From positions 1-44,823 of the IMG/VR virus record IMGVR_UViG_3300033388_004910: a DNA stretch of 44,823 bases. One strand, 5' to 3'. A program made the translations under genes and the position numbers. This stretch comes from a virus. Below the pieces are notes generated by a model that was not told the DNA's origin, did no database searches, and was given only the letters and a program-made list of their open reading frames with translations. Below, one piece after another: positions 39,031 to 44,823 of this stretch (positions within the stretch are counted from its first letter, which is position 1; every line of letters starts with the position of its first letter).

Positions 39031-40998
39031 ATGCGCTTTATTCTAATTGGAGTCTTACTGTTTGCGGTGCTGGGGTTCGCTTATGATAGAAACAAATGGA
39101 ATGATCCAATAACAGACGAAAATAAGTACAACACTTTTGAGTTCATTGATATCGGTACACTCAGAAGTGTAGAAGTAAGCGGGGTCAGTGACAACGACAT
39201 CCTGACTTATGATGCAGCAACAGAAACATGGACAGCAGAGGCTGCAGTTAGTGCAATAACGGATACGATTGAAATTGTGGGAATAAGTGCAGAGGCTGCA
39301 GACGGAATATTGAGAACTTTAGGCGGTGCTGATTTCAACAGAGCCGGGGAAGATTTTGATTTTAAATTCAGATCAAACACAGTCGAAAACGCCCTATTCA
39401 TTGACGGTGCAACGGGTAAAATAGGGGTGGGAACTTCCTTAATATCTGCTGAAATAACAATATCAAAAGAGGTGTCAGACGGGGGAGTTGGTATTCTCAT
39501 ACAAAACTCATATTCGTTTGAGGGCTCAAAAAACGAATATGTTTATATTGATATGAGGCATAAAAACGAGAATGACGTTGTTGCAAATTGCGTTAGAATT
39601 GACGGTGGGAAAGATGAGGATTACAATGGCAACGCACTTGAGCAAGACGGTATGTTTGTGGTTAATGTCGCTCAAGATGGGGCATTAATCCCAATGCTTG
39701 AAATTGGGACCACAAACGGCAACGAGAGGTTTGAAGTTGATGACTGCAATTTTACTTTCAACCAAGACGGTGGCGATTTTGATTTCAAGATTGAATCTGA
39801 TGGAATAGCAAATATGTTTGTTGTTGATGGTACGCTTCAGGCCGTAGGAATTGGAACTGATGCACCGAAAGAAACTCTTGAGGTTATAGGTACTGTTTCT
39901 GCAGAGGCTTTTGTAATTGCCGGGGTAGCGGTAGGAGCAGCTTCTGGAACAATTTCAATCAGTGCAATAAGTGCAGAGGCTACGACCGTCAGGATCGAGG
40001 ATAAACTTGTGGTTGGGCATAATAAAACACCTTTGGGAGTTATCCATTTACAAGAAAACTCAAGCGGTGCGGCTCTATTGTGGATTTCCAACAACGATAC
40101 AACCCATAATGCCGGCTCTGGTGCATATTTGGGATTCAATAGTTCAGAACAACTTGTATTGAAAAATGAAGAGCCCAGTGACACCAAGTTTGTTATCGGA
40201 GCAAACACCCCATTCTTGATGGATTCAGGTGGCAATGTTGGAATCGGAACGGCTATTCCAGATCCTCCGGCGTACAACCTACACTTAGCAGGTGGTGGAA
40301 CAGGTGTCTTTGTGATGGGCATTACAAACGCAACCACAGGGCATGGTAATAATGACGGAGGTAGACTCGGTTTAAAGGCTGATGAAACCATTGAGTTTTT
40401 GAACCAGGAAGCAACCAGCCTTGAGATTGGTACAAACAACACTGTTTGTCTGACATTCGGCACTGACACTGCTGCTGAGTTTGTCGCAACAGTGGAAGCA
40501 ACAGCGTTTACGATTGGCGGCACTCCGGTAGGCACTTACGCTTACATCAAAATCACAGACACTAAAGCTTATGCAAGTCCTGATTCTGGCGACTTTAATT
40601 CTGGTGCATGGCAGTCCAGGGAAATCAATACAGAAGATTACGACTCAGGTAACAACTGCACAATCAACGCAACCAACAACTCATATTTTACGCTTGAGGC
40701 TGGAACATACATCGTATCTGCAAAGCTTCCTGCACTTAAAGTCAATGGTCATGTTGGAGCTTTATATAACCTTACGGCCAGCGACACTATCGAGTATGGA
40801 ACACCAGGGTATTCGCAAGCAGCAGACATTATTCAAGATTGGACTTTTATAAACGGCAGGTTTACGATTGGGGTAGCTTCAAGCTTAGAGTTTAGGCATA
40901 GATGTGTTGCAACAAAAGCCGCTAATGGATTTGGAAACAAAGCAGGAATACCGAGCGTGGATGAAAAATATACAACTGCTGAATTTTGGAAGGAATAG
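39031..40998 (+). CDS. Second fibre protein with signal peptide and C1q/TNF-like tip
   Basis: MRFILIGVLLFAVLGFAYD is a signal peptide or anchor. The body repeats DFDFK-type units and VGIGT motifs (VGIGTDAPKETLEVIG, NVGIGTAIPDP) shared with the fibre at 36000-37727, implying a common trimeric beta stalk. The last ~150 residues (YAYIKITDTKAYASPDSGDF ... TLEAGTYIVSAKLPALKV ... LEFRHRCVATKAANGFG) look like a C1q/TNF-like jelly roll, a common receptor-binding tip. There is no S74 domain. ATG after TGAGGAGGTAAGG. Confidence 0.85.
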   Translation: MRFILIGVLLFAVLGFAYDRNKWNDPITDENKYNTFEFIDIGTLRSVEVSGVSDNDILTYDAATETWTAEAAVSAITDTIEIVGISAEAADGILRTLGGADFNRAGEDFDFKFRSNTVENALFIDGATGKIGVGTSLISAEITISKEVSDGGVGILIQNSYSFEGSKNEYVYIDMRHKNENDVVANCVRIDGGKDEDYNGNALEQDGMFVVNVAQDGALIPMLEIGTTNGNERFEVDDCNFTFNQDGGDFDFKIESDGIANMFVVDGTLQAVGIGTDAPKETLEVIGTVSAEAFVIAGVAVGAASGTISISAISAEATTVRIEDKLVVGHNKTPLGVIHLQENSSGAALLWISNNDTTHNAGSGAYLGFNSSEQLVLKNEEPSDTKFVIGANTPFLMDSGGNVGIGTAIPDPPAYNLHLAGGGTGVFVMGITNATTGHGNNDGGRLGLKADETIEFLNQEATSLEIGTNNTVCLTFGTDTAAEFVATVEATAFTIGGTPVGTYAYIKITDTKAYASPDSGDFNSGAWQSREINTEDYDSGNNCTINATNNSYFTLEAGTYIVSAKLPALKVNGHVGALYNLTASDTIEYGTPGYSQAADIIQDWTFINGRFTIGVASSLEFRHRCVATKAANGFGNKAGIPSVDEKYTTAEFWKE

Positions 40999-41006
40999 GA
41001 GGGTTT

Positions 41007-41411
41007 ATGAAATACATAATTTTTATATTAATAATTGGGCTTTTAACGGCAGGATATACAGACAACACTAAAGCCAGAAGGAAGTTCCTCAGAACATACG
41101 ATTCGATTGAATGTAAGATCGGCGAGGTCACAAGCACAAACCACAAACAGAGCATTACTAATGTTGGGTCATTGAAAGCGAAACTTGCGGGCATACAAGT
41201 AAAACAGTGGGTTGAAGTTGGCACAGGCATAACAAGGTATGGGTTTGACGAAAATGAGCTTATGAACGAGATACCAGAAGTAGTTCAGATACTTCCTGCA
41301 ACAACAAAAGAAGTACATGGTGTGATTGTTGAGGACTTACCAGAGCAGAAAGTCATACTATATAAGGTTTTGCTTGCAATAATATTCAAGGCACTGCAAG
41401 AGAATTTGTAA
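41007..41411 (+). CDS. Secreted or anchored hypothetical protein (134 aa)
   Basis: I chose the ATG at 41007 after AATAGGAGGGTTT. The start MKYIIFILIIGLLTAGYTDN is a signal peptide or anchor. The mature part is mixed alpha/beta and, being next to a fibre, may be a cap or chaperone. No family is recognised. Confidence 0.65.
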   Translation: MKYIIFILIIGLLTAGYTDNTKARRKFLRTYDSIECKIGEVTSTNHKQSITNVGSLKAKLAGIQVKQWVEVGTGITRYGFDENELMNEIPEVVQILPATTKEVHGVIVEDLPEQKVILYKVLLAIIFKALQENL

Positions 41412-41425
41412 AATAAGGGGTAATC

Positions 41426-41785
41426 ATGGGAACCAATATCTACGAAGCTTATGAGATCAGTGCAGCGAAAAGAGATAACGGTGTAGCTGCAGTTATCAGG
41501 GGTATGAACTTCACAATAGCCTCAATAACAACCCCGAATTATGCAACAGAGTTAGCTGCAGCTCACGGTGCTTGCGGTGATAATTGTAAAAAATGTCCCA
41601 ATAATACAGGCTGTGAAACGACAGCATTAAGTAAGTCTGTATTGCTTGGTTGGGCTGATATTGATGATGAGGGGGACGATCCTTTAGCTTACTCTGCAGC
41701 CAATGCTAAAATAGTGCTCGATGCAATTCCGGAGTTCAAGATGCAAGTATTTGAATTCGCAAACGATTTAAGTAATTTCGTATAA
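41426..41785 (+). CDS. Hypothetical cysteine-cluster protein (119 aa)
   Basis: The ATG follows AAATAAGGGGTAATC. CGDNCKKCPNNTGC (about residues 50-63) is a cluster of four cysteines in a short span, likely metal-binding or disulfide-linked. Function unknown. Confidence 0.65.
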   Translation: MGTNIYEAYEISAAKRDNGVAAVIRGMNFTIASITTPNYATELAAAHGACGDNCKKCPNNTGCETTALSKSVLLGWADIDDEGDDPLAYSAANAKIVLDAIPEFKMQVFEFANDLSNFV

Positions 41786-41818
41786 CACCATAAGTGGTGA
41801 AAAATAAAGGAGGCATGT

Positions 41819-42190
41819 ATGTTTGGAAAACTTTTAAGCCGGATTGGGATCAAGGCTGAATACTTCGCGTATTTGAAGTTTATCCCAAATCTCCCGAAAT
41901 TTCTGAAGACAACAGGAACGGTCCTGGGAACGATCAAGACCGTAAAAAGGGTTGCAGGAAAATACTTCATTGATGGATTCATGCTCTGCAGACAAGGGCT
42001 CGATGAGGCAGAGAAAGCTGCTGCTAAAATCGACCTTGATGGTGATGGAAACTACGAGAATGATTGGGATGACTGGGCCTATGGTTTCCTTGGAGATCTC
42101 TGCGATGGCATCCTTGAGTTCTTCCATGCTGATGACGATTACGAGAAGTACAAGGCAATGAATGAGGCTGTTAATATTACTCCGAAATAA
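41819..42190 (+). CDS. Hypothetical protein with a DxDGDGN segment (123 aa)
   Basis: The ATG follows AAGGAGGCATGT. A basic, hydrophobic N-terminal half (LKFIPNLPKFLKTTGTVLGTIKTVKRV) precedes DLDGDGNYENDWDDW, which looks like one EF-hand or dockerin calcium loop. The last gene before the terminator. Function unknown. Confidence 0.7.
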   Translation: MFGKLLSRIGIKAEYFAYLKFIPNLPKFLKTTGTVLGTIKTVKRVAGKYFIDGFMLCRQGLDEAEKAAAKIDLDGDGNYENDWDDWAYGFLGDLCDGILEFFHADDDYEKYKAMNEAVNITPK

Positions 42191-42217
42191 AACGGATGTC
42201 TCATATGCTCCTTTATT

Positions 42218-42249
42218 AAAGCCCTGGTAAAACCCCGGGGCTTTTTTTT
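42218..42249 (+). terminator. Strong intrinsic terminator at the end of the late operon
   Basis: AAGCCCTGG (42219-42227) pairs with CCGGGGCTT (42234-42242), using one G-T pair, and is followed by seven more T. It lies 28 bases after the last rightward gene. Confidence 0.8.
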
Positions 42250-42271
42250 GTCTCTCCTGGAGAAAATAAAA

Positions 42272-42343
42272 AACTTGGCGCAGCTTTGGTTTTGGAAAAA
42301 AAAACTTGGCGTATTCCTGGTTTCTGAGAAAAAAAACTTGGCG
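42272..42343. repeat. Triple direct repeat A-tract plus CTTGGCG
   Basis: AACTTGGCG preceded by an A-tract ends at 42280, 42311 and 42343, so the period is 31-32 bases, about three helical turns. It lies in the non-coding gap between the two convergent operons and beyond the terminator. Three phased copies suggest a bound protein or a terminase/attachment site. A reading frame across it has no ribosome binding site. Confidence 0.6.
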
Positions 42344-42377
42344 CAATATCACTTCCTGGAAAATGGAATGAACAAAA

Positions 42378-42410
42378 AAGGCCCGGACATTCACCCGGGC
42401 CTTGGCTTTT
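42378..42410. terminator. Bidirectional terminator between convergent operons
   Basis: AAGGCCCGG (42378-42386) pairs with CCGGGCCTT (42395-42403), with A-rich sequence before and T-rich after, so it can serve both strands. For the - strand it follows the last small gene. It lies just beyond the triple repeat. Confidence 0.8.
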
Positions 42411-42422
42411 CCTCCTCAGGAA

Positions 42423-42593
42423 TCACTTCTTTTTCAGTATCTCCTTAAGGGCCTTTGCATCACTCGGAGTGAGAATATATTTGTCCCGGCCATCAACCAA
42501 GATGATAGGAGATATCCCAGCTTTCACGCAAGCAGCCATTAACTGCTGACTGTTGAAACCTTTGAAATGTCCGAACGAATAGAGCTTTTTCAT
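42423..42593 (-). CDS. Hypothetical protein (56 aa)
   Basis: I chose the ATG at 42593 (MKKLYSFGHF), preceded by AAGGAGA and overlapping the stop of its upstream neighbour; upstream codons in the same frame lie inside that gene. The product is mixed and small, ending in KALKEILKKK. It is the last gene of the leftward operon. Function unknown. Confidence 0.6.
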   Translation of the reverse strand: MKKLYSFGHFKGFNSQQLMAACVKAGISPIILVDGRDKYILTPSDAKALKEILKKK

Positions 42594-42847
42594 GGTGTTT
42601 TTTTCTCCTTTAAAAATGATTTTGCATATTCTGCTAATTGCTGTTGAGCCCACTTTTTGCAATCTTCTTCTGTTGCATCACGCTCTTTGAAATAATGAAT
42701 AGTTGGAATATAGAACTTGCAAACATATACTCCGTGCCTGTTAAATATTTCTGCTACAACTCTTCCATTTATATATCCAACATGAACATACTTGAATTTC
42801 CATTCAATCTCTTTGATAATTGTTTCACCTACTTTTACATAACCCAT
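42590..42847 (-). CDS. Hypothetical protein (85 aa)
   Basis: The ATG overlaps its upstream neighbour by 13 bases. The N-terminus is beta-rich (GYVKVGETIIKEIEWKFKYV) and the end is helical and charged. Function unknown. Confidence 0.6.
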   Translation of the reverse strand: MGYVKVGETIIKEIEWKFKYVHVGYINGRVVAEIFNRHGVYVCKFYIPTIHYFKERDATEEDCKKWAQQQLAEYAKSFLKEKKTP

Positions 42848-43029
42848 GATTCAAATTCCTCCTTCAGATAGTAGAGTTTGATACCGTCTCTGTTTTCTCT
42901 GTCTGTATATTTCCTGTAAAGCTGCCGGGCGTAGTCTACAGAAATACCCAACCGAATTGCAGCCATTTCAGGACAAACAAGCCCTTTAGAAGTCCTCAAT
43001 ATTTCAATCAATCTTTCATATTTCTTCAT
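42835..43029 (-). CDS. Helix-turn-helix-like DNA-binding protein (64 aa)
   Basis: I chose the ATG at 43029 (MKKYERLIEILRTSKGLVCPEMAAIRLGISVDYARQLYRKY), overlapping the upstream gene. The sequence from about residues 18 to 40 (CPEMAAIRLGISVDYARQLYRKY) fits a helix-turn-helix. A small regulator is likely, but its target is unknown. Confidence 0.55.
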   Translation of the reverse strand: MKKYERLIEILRTSKGLVCPEMAAIRLGISVDYARQLYRKYTDRENRDGIKLYYLKEEFESWVM

Positions 43030-43142
43030 AGGCAAACCCCTGTAAACCAGGACTGGAATGTTTCCCACAACCAGAATATAAGCAAAGCCATTCCAATAAT
43101 GCCTAGAATGAAGATTTCAACAACATCAAGCAATCTATCCAT
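43026..43142 (-). CDS. Small membrane protein (38 aa)
   Basis: The ATG follows GAGGAGGAATAAA and the stop overlaps the next ATG (ATGA). A hydrophobic segment (about residues 9-27, VEIFILGIIGMALLIFW) gives one membrane helix. Function unknown. Confidence 0.6.
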   Translation of the reverse strand: MDRLLDVVEIFILGIIGMALLIFWLWETFQSWFTGVCL

Positions 43143-43143
43143 T

Positions 43144-43221
43144 TTATTCCTCCTCAGCGTATTCTGAGATTTCTTCCCAAATTCCTGCTAAGCCAATTAT
43201 GAATATAAAGCTCAGTAACAT
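43144..43221 (-). CDS. Tiny membrane protein (25 aa)
   Basis: The ATG overlaps the stop of the upstream gene. The 25-residue product is hydrophobic for 14 residues with an acidic tail, and the DNA of the tail supplies the ribosome binding site of the next gene. Coupling supports it but the size makes it tentative. Confidence 0.4.
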   Translation of the reverse strand: MLLSFIFIIGLAGIWEEISEYAEEE

Positions 43222-43427
43222 AATTCACCATCCCACCGCATGTCATCAATCAAGCAATCCACATATTCAGCAATTTTACTTGGCAATACTGGGAGTTTAC
43301 TATTGTCAATCCTGCAACATATGAATTCAACAGCCTCAGGAGTCAATCTTTTTGATTCCAAGTAAATAACAGCCTGATTCAGGTTTCTCCTTTCTGATTT
43401 GTCTTTAAGTTCTTTCCATGTTTTCAT
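43212..43427 (-). CDS. Hypothetical protein (71 aa)
   Basis: The ATG overlaps the previous gene's stop. A helical, charged product with two adjacent Cys near residue 37. No motif recognised. Lies in the leftward operon. Confidence 0.6.
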   Translation of the reverse strand: MKTWKELKDKSERRNLNQAVIYLESKRLTPEAVEFICCRIDNSKLPVLPSKIAEYVDCLIDDMRWDGELCY

Positions 43428-43684
43428 GATTCTATTGCCTCCTGATTGATTCTAATTATTAAGTTGTCATTGAATTTAATAGCCTTGCCTTTTTCGGCAT
43501 AAAAGATCTTTGTTGCAGTAATATGGTCGAGTCTATCCCTGAGAAGTTTGTTATTAATGAATATGCTCCATTCAGGCCATATGTGGCCAAAACTCTTGGA
43601 AGGGGTATATCTGATTCTGACAACCTTTTTCTCAGCCTCATAGTTAATTGCCTTTTTGTAATCAACAACTTCAACACTTTTCAT
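43424..43684 (-). CDS. Hypothetical protein (86 aa)
   Basis: The ATG overlaps the previous gene (ATGA) with GAGGAGGAAG upstream. A mixed alpha/beta, basic protein of no known family. Confidence 0.6.
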   Translation of the reverse strand: MKSVEVVDYKKAINYEAEKKVVRIRYTPSKSFGHIWPEWSIFINNKLLRDRLDHITATKIFYAEKGKAIKFNDNLIIRINQEAIES

Positions 43685-43854
43685 GATTTTTCTTCCTCCT
43701 CAATGTGAAGATAAACTTTGTTATCAGACGCTTGTTTGTATATCCGATCAATCTGATATTGCTCATAGCAATCACCAAATTCACAATGACATACAATGTC
43801 AGCCTCTGGTATTTCTAATTCATTGAGCCTTTCAATCAGTTCTTTTACTTTCAT
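43681..43854 (-). CDS. Small acidic protein (57 aa)
   Basis: ATG and stop overlap the neighbours by four bases. A CHCEFGDC segment (residues 22-29) hints at a metal site. The last 10 residues are very acidic. The frame is continuous with good coupling. Function unknown. Confidence 0.6.
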   Translation of the reverse strand: MKVKELIERLNELEIPEADIVCHCEFGDCYEQYQIDRIYKQASDNKVYLHIEEEEKS

Positions 43855-44009
43855 GCCGTCACCTCGTCCTTGTATTTTTTGATAGTATCGATACTGGGAT
43901 ATTCGTTGCCTACATACTGTTCGATCCCTGAGTCAGTCTGTAGATAATAATCGTTGTAATCACGTTGTACATAGATGCCGTAATAATCCGTTTTGTGCGC
44001 GCTGGTCAT
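43851..44009 (-). CDS. Small Tyr-rich protein (52 aa)
   Basis: The ATG overlaps the stop of the upstream gene, with GAGGTGACGGT before it. The 52 residues contain nine Tyr, with DYYGIYV and DYNDYYLQ segments that look beta-stranded. Function unknown. Confidence 0.55.
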   Translation of the reverse strand: MTSAHKTDYYGIYVQRDYNDYYLQTDSGIEQYVGNEYPSIDTIKKYKDEVTA

Positions 44010-44176
44010 ACCGTCACCTCTTTAGGGCACCATGTTGCGCGGTCTGGGTTGTTCTCACCAAGCCACAAATCATCTCTTTGATAAGTGGTTCTAAATTGCT
44101 CTGTTGTCTGCTGCTGTGGTACTGGTTGGTTATAACTCCTGGTTCTACCATGACAAATCATGAGTGGATACAACAT
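44006..44176 (-). CDS. Hypothetical protein (56 aa)
   Basis: ATG preceded by AAGGAGGTTATTA and overlapped by one base with the upstream stop. Gln/Thr-rich middle, two Trp near the C-terminus, no known motif. Confidence 0.55.
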   Translation of the reverse strand: MLYPLMICHGRTRSYNQPVPQQQTTEQFRTTYQRDDLWLGENNPDRATWCPKEVTV

Positions 44177-44283
44177 TAATAACCTCCTTGGCCGTCAACA
44201 AACGCATTAATAAAGAGCTGTACTGAGAAGAGAGTACCCACAGCCATCACTGCAGCCTGGCCTAATAATGAGAGTTCTATCAT
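44176..44283 (-). CDS. Small membrane protein (35 aa), first of the leftward operon
   Basis: ATG preceded by CAGGAGGAATACC and a promoter 50 bases away. Most of residues 4-29 are hydrophobic, so one membrane helix. Function unknown. Confidence 0.6.
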   Translation of the reverse strand: MIELSLLGQAAVMAVGTLFSVQLFINAFVDGQGGY

Positions 44284-44331
44284 GGTATTCCTCCTGTTCG
44301 GGCGGTGCCCGGTTTATATTCACCTATATTC

Positions 44332-44360
44332 ATTATATCGACAACATCAAGGTATTACAA
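44332..44360 (-). promoter_or_regulatory. Sigma70-type promoter of the leftward operon
   Basis: On the - strand the -35 is TTGTAA (44360-44355) and the -10 is TATAAT (44337-44332), with an ideal spacer of 17 bases. A transcript starting near 44325 would reach the first ribosome binding site in about 30 bases, passing through a short CGGGC/GCCCG stem. Confidence 0.75.
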
Positions 44361-44365
44361 TAGAT

Positions 44366-44383
44366 TTATCATGGTAATGATAA
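44366..44383. promoter_or_regulatory. Inverted repeat TTATCAT/ATGATAA, operator candidate
   Basis: TTATCAT (44366-44372) and ATGATAA (44377-44383) are exact inverted copies with a four-base spacer, placed just upstream of the leftward -35. The position fits activator or repressor binding. Confidence 0.5.
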
Positions 44384-44431
44384 TTGAACCACCATCCACA
44401 GCTAAACAGTAAGATATAAAAGCTTTTATTC

Positions 44432-44690
44432 CTGAGTGATACCCTTGGACATTAAACATAAACTTCCAAGTATTTTACTATTATATTTTCCTATCGTTTC
44501 ACTTGGGAACAATTCGAATTATTCCGGAGTGAATGACTAGGAAATATATCCGAGCAATCAACTCGGCAACGGTCTGTTTTATTCCAAGTCCTGAACTCGG
44601 ATATCTATCCTATCAATTGACTAGGCATTTCCGTACGATTCTCCTACTCCTGAACTAGGGAAACTATCCTATCGGATTGCTGGGAAAAGC
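44432..44690. repeat. Degenerate 59-bp tandem repeat array
   Basis: Units at 44432-44490, 44491-44550, 44551-44609 and 44610-44668, plus a partial unit after 44669, are 59-60 bases long. Each holds two ACT-[ACT]-[GC]GG-type cores: C at 44502, 44537, 44562, 44596, 44621, 44655 and 44680, so alternating gaps of about 35/34 and 25. Most units end in TATC and resume with CTATC. The regular phasing points to a protein-binding array: origin, partition, packaging or immunity site are all possible. Confidence 0.75.
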
Positions 44691-44800
44691 CTGTTTCTGG
44701 GGCTTTTGGGAATCTCAGAGGCTGAAGCCCTTGAAAACAGAGGGGTGCAGGGATTCAGGCCCGGGGGGGTCGCAATCTCTAACAAAAGAGGAGCCTAGAC

Positions 44801-44820
44801 AGATCGGAAGAGCACACGTC
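44801..44820 (+). other. Illumina adapter match at the contig end
   Basis: The 20 bases AGATCGGAAGAGCACACGTC are identical to the start of the common Illumina TruSeq read 1 adapter. The final three bases differ from its continuation. This is not phage sequence and shows where the assembly ends. Confidence 0.93.
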
Positions 44821-44823
44821 CTG

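Larger units (their letters stand above)
44284..44823. other. Right non-coding control region and contig end
   Basis: No gene is visible here. The stretch holds a promoter for the leftward operon, an inverted repeat, a tandem repeat array and a GC-rich end with an adapter match (each listed). If the chromosome ends meet, it joins the non-coding region at 1-833, making a shared control region of about 1.35 kb. Confidence 0.6.

Noticed and set aside
39837-40535. Long antisense frame (232 codons) in the second fibre gene
   Set aside because: It lies opposite a clear coding gene with repeat structure; no ribosome binding site or domain. Other antisense frames (e.g. 23302-23937, 14486-15130, 8430-8960) were rejected likewise.
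42055-42085. EF-hand or dockerin domain in the protein at 41819
   Set aside because: Only a single DxDGDGN loop is visible and the flanking helices do not clearly match, so no domain name is claimed.
42248-42448. 66-codon frame over the triple repeat
   Set aside because: It starts within the T tract of a terminator, has no ribosome binding site, and the peptide repeats simply reflect the DNA repeats.
44432-44690. CRISPR-like reading of the right-end repeats
   Set aside because: Units are degenerate and conserved over most of their 59 bases, with no identical repeat and no distinct spacers.
1-44823. Integrase, CI-type repressor, tRNA genes and CRISPR arrays
   Set aside because: I looked on both strands and found no tyrosine or serine recombinase signature, no paired repressor genes, no cloverleaf-like sequence and no regularly spaced identical direct repeats with unique spacers.

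Overview
The window looks like a nearly complete genome of a tailed double-stranded DNA phage with an HK97-type head and a long non-contractile tail (siphovirus-like). It carries a P27-type small terminase, a large terminase, an HK97-type portal, prohead protease and capsid protein, head-tail joining proteins, a tape measure protein of about 646 residues and a lambda gpJ-like tail tip protein. I see no integrase, excisionase, clear CI-type repressor, tRNA or CRISPR array, so a lytic lifestyle is more likely than a temperate one, though this is not proven. The host cannot be named. The sequence is moderately AT-rich, the ribosome binding sites are strong (AGGAGG), and an unusually large share of genes start with TTG. 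Several late proteins carry Sec-type signal peptides. The last ~20 bases match an Illumina adapter, so the window is an assembled (probably metagenomic) contig running to its end.

Layout. 1-833 is a non-coding control region with promoter-like and terminator-like elements. 834-9463 (+) is an early operon of tightly overlapping small genes: membrane peptides, a DNA methyltransferase, an ASCH-domain protein, many small cysteine-rich proteins, then a RecE-like exonuclease and a RecT annealing protein. After a short gap, 9651-12036 holds a replication initiator with 12-bp iteron-like repeats inside its gene, followed by a RusA-like resolvase. 12053-18470 is an accessory block: a lipoprotein-like protein, a PD-(D/E)XK nuclease-like protein, a MazG-like protein, a J-domain protein, a radical SAM protein, a sigma region 4-like regulator, an HNH endonuclease, and a run of small proteins sharing a C-x2-C ... 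F-G-C-x-H-W signature.

18467-24550 is packaging and head. After a terminator at about 24571-24603 lies a three-gene insertion (two secreted proteins and a Rossmann-like protein). 26619-35991 is head-tail connection and tail, including a programmed -1 frameshift in the tail assembly chaperone. 36000-42190 holds two signal-peptide-bearing fibre proteins, a probable lysis cassette and small accessory proteins. A terminator for the + strand (42218-42249) and one shared with the - strand (42378-42410) mark the meeting point with an 11-gene operon of tiny proteins on the - strand (42423-44283). That operon is driven by a good sigma70-type promoter at 44332-44360. Beyond it, 44432-44690 is a degenerate 59-bp tandem repeat array. 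If the ends join, the array and 1-833 form one control region between two divergent early operons.

How the parts work together. The exonuclease, RecT, RusA, initiator and methyltransferase would replicate, recombine and protect the DNA. The sigma-like protein next to HNH and terminase is a candidate late-gene switch. The head and tail genes follow the standard HK97/lambda order. The fibres, with beta-structured repeats and either an S74 chaperone or a C1q/TNF-like tip, are the likely host-range determinants.
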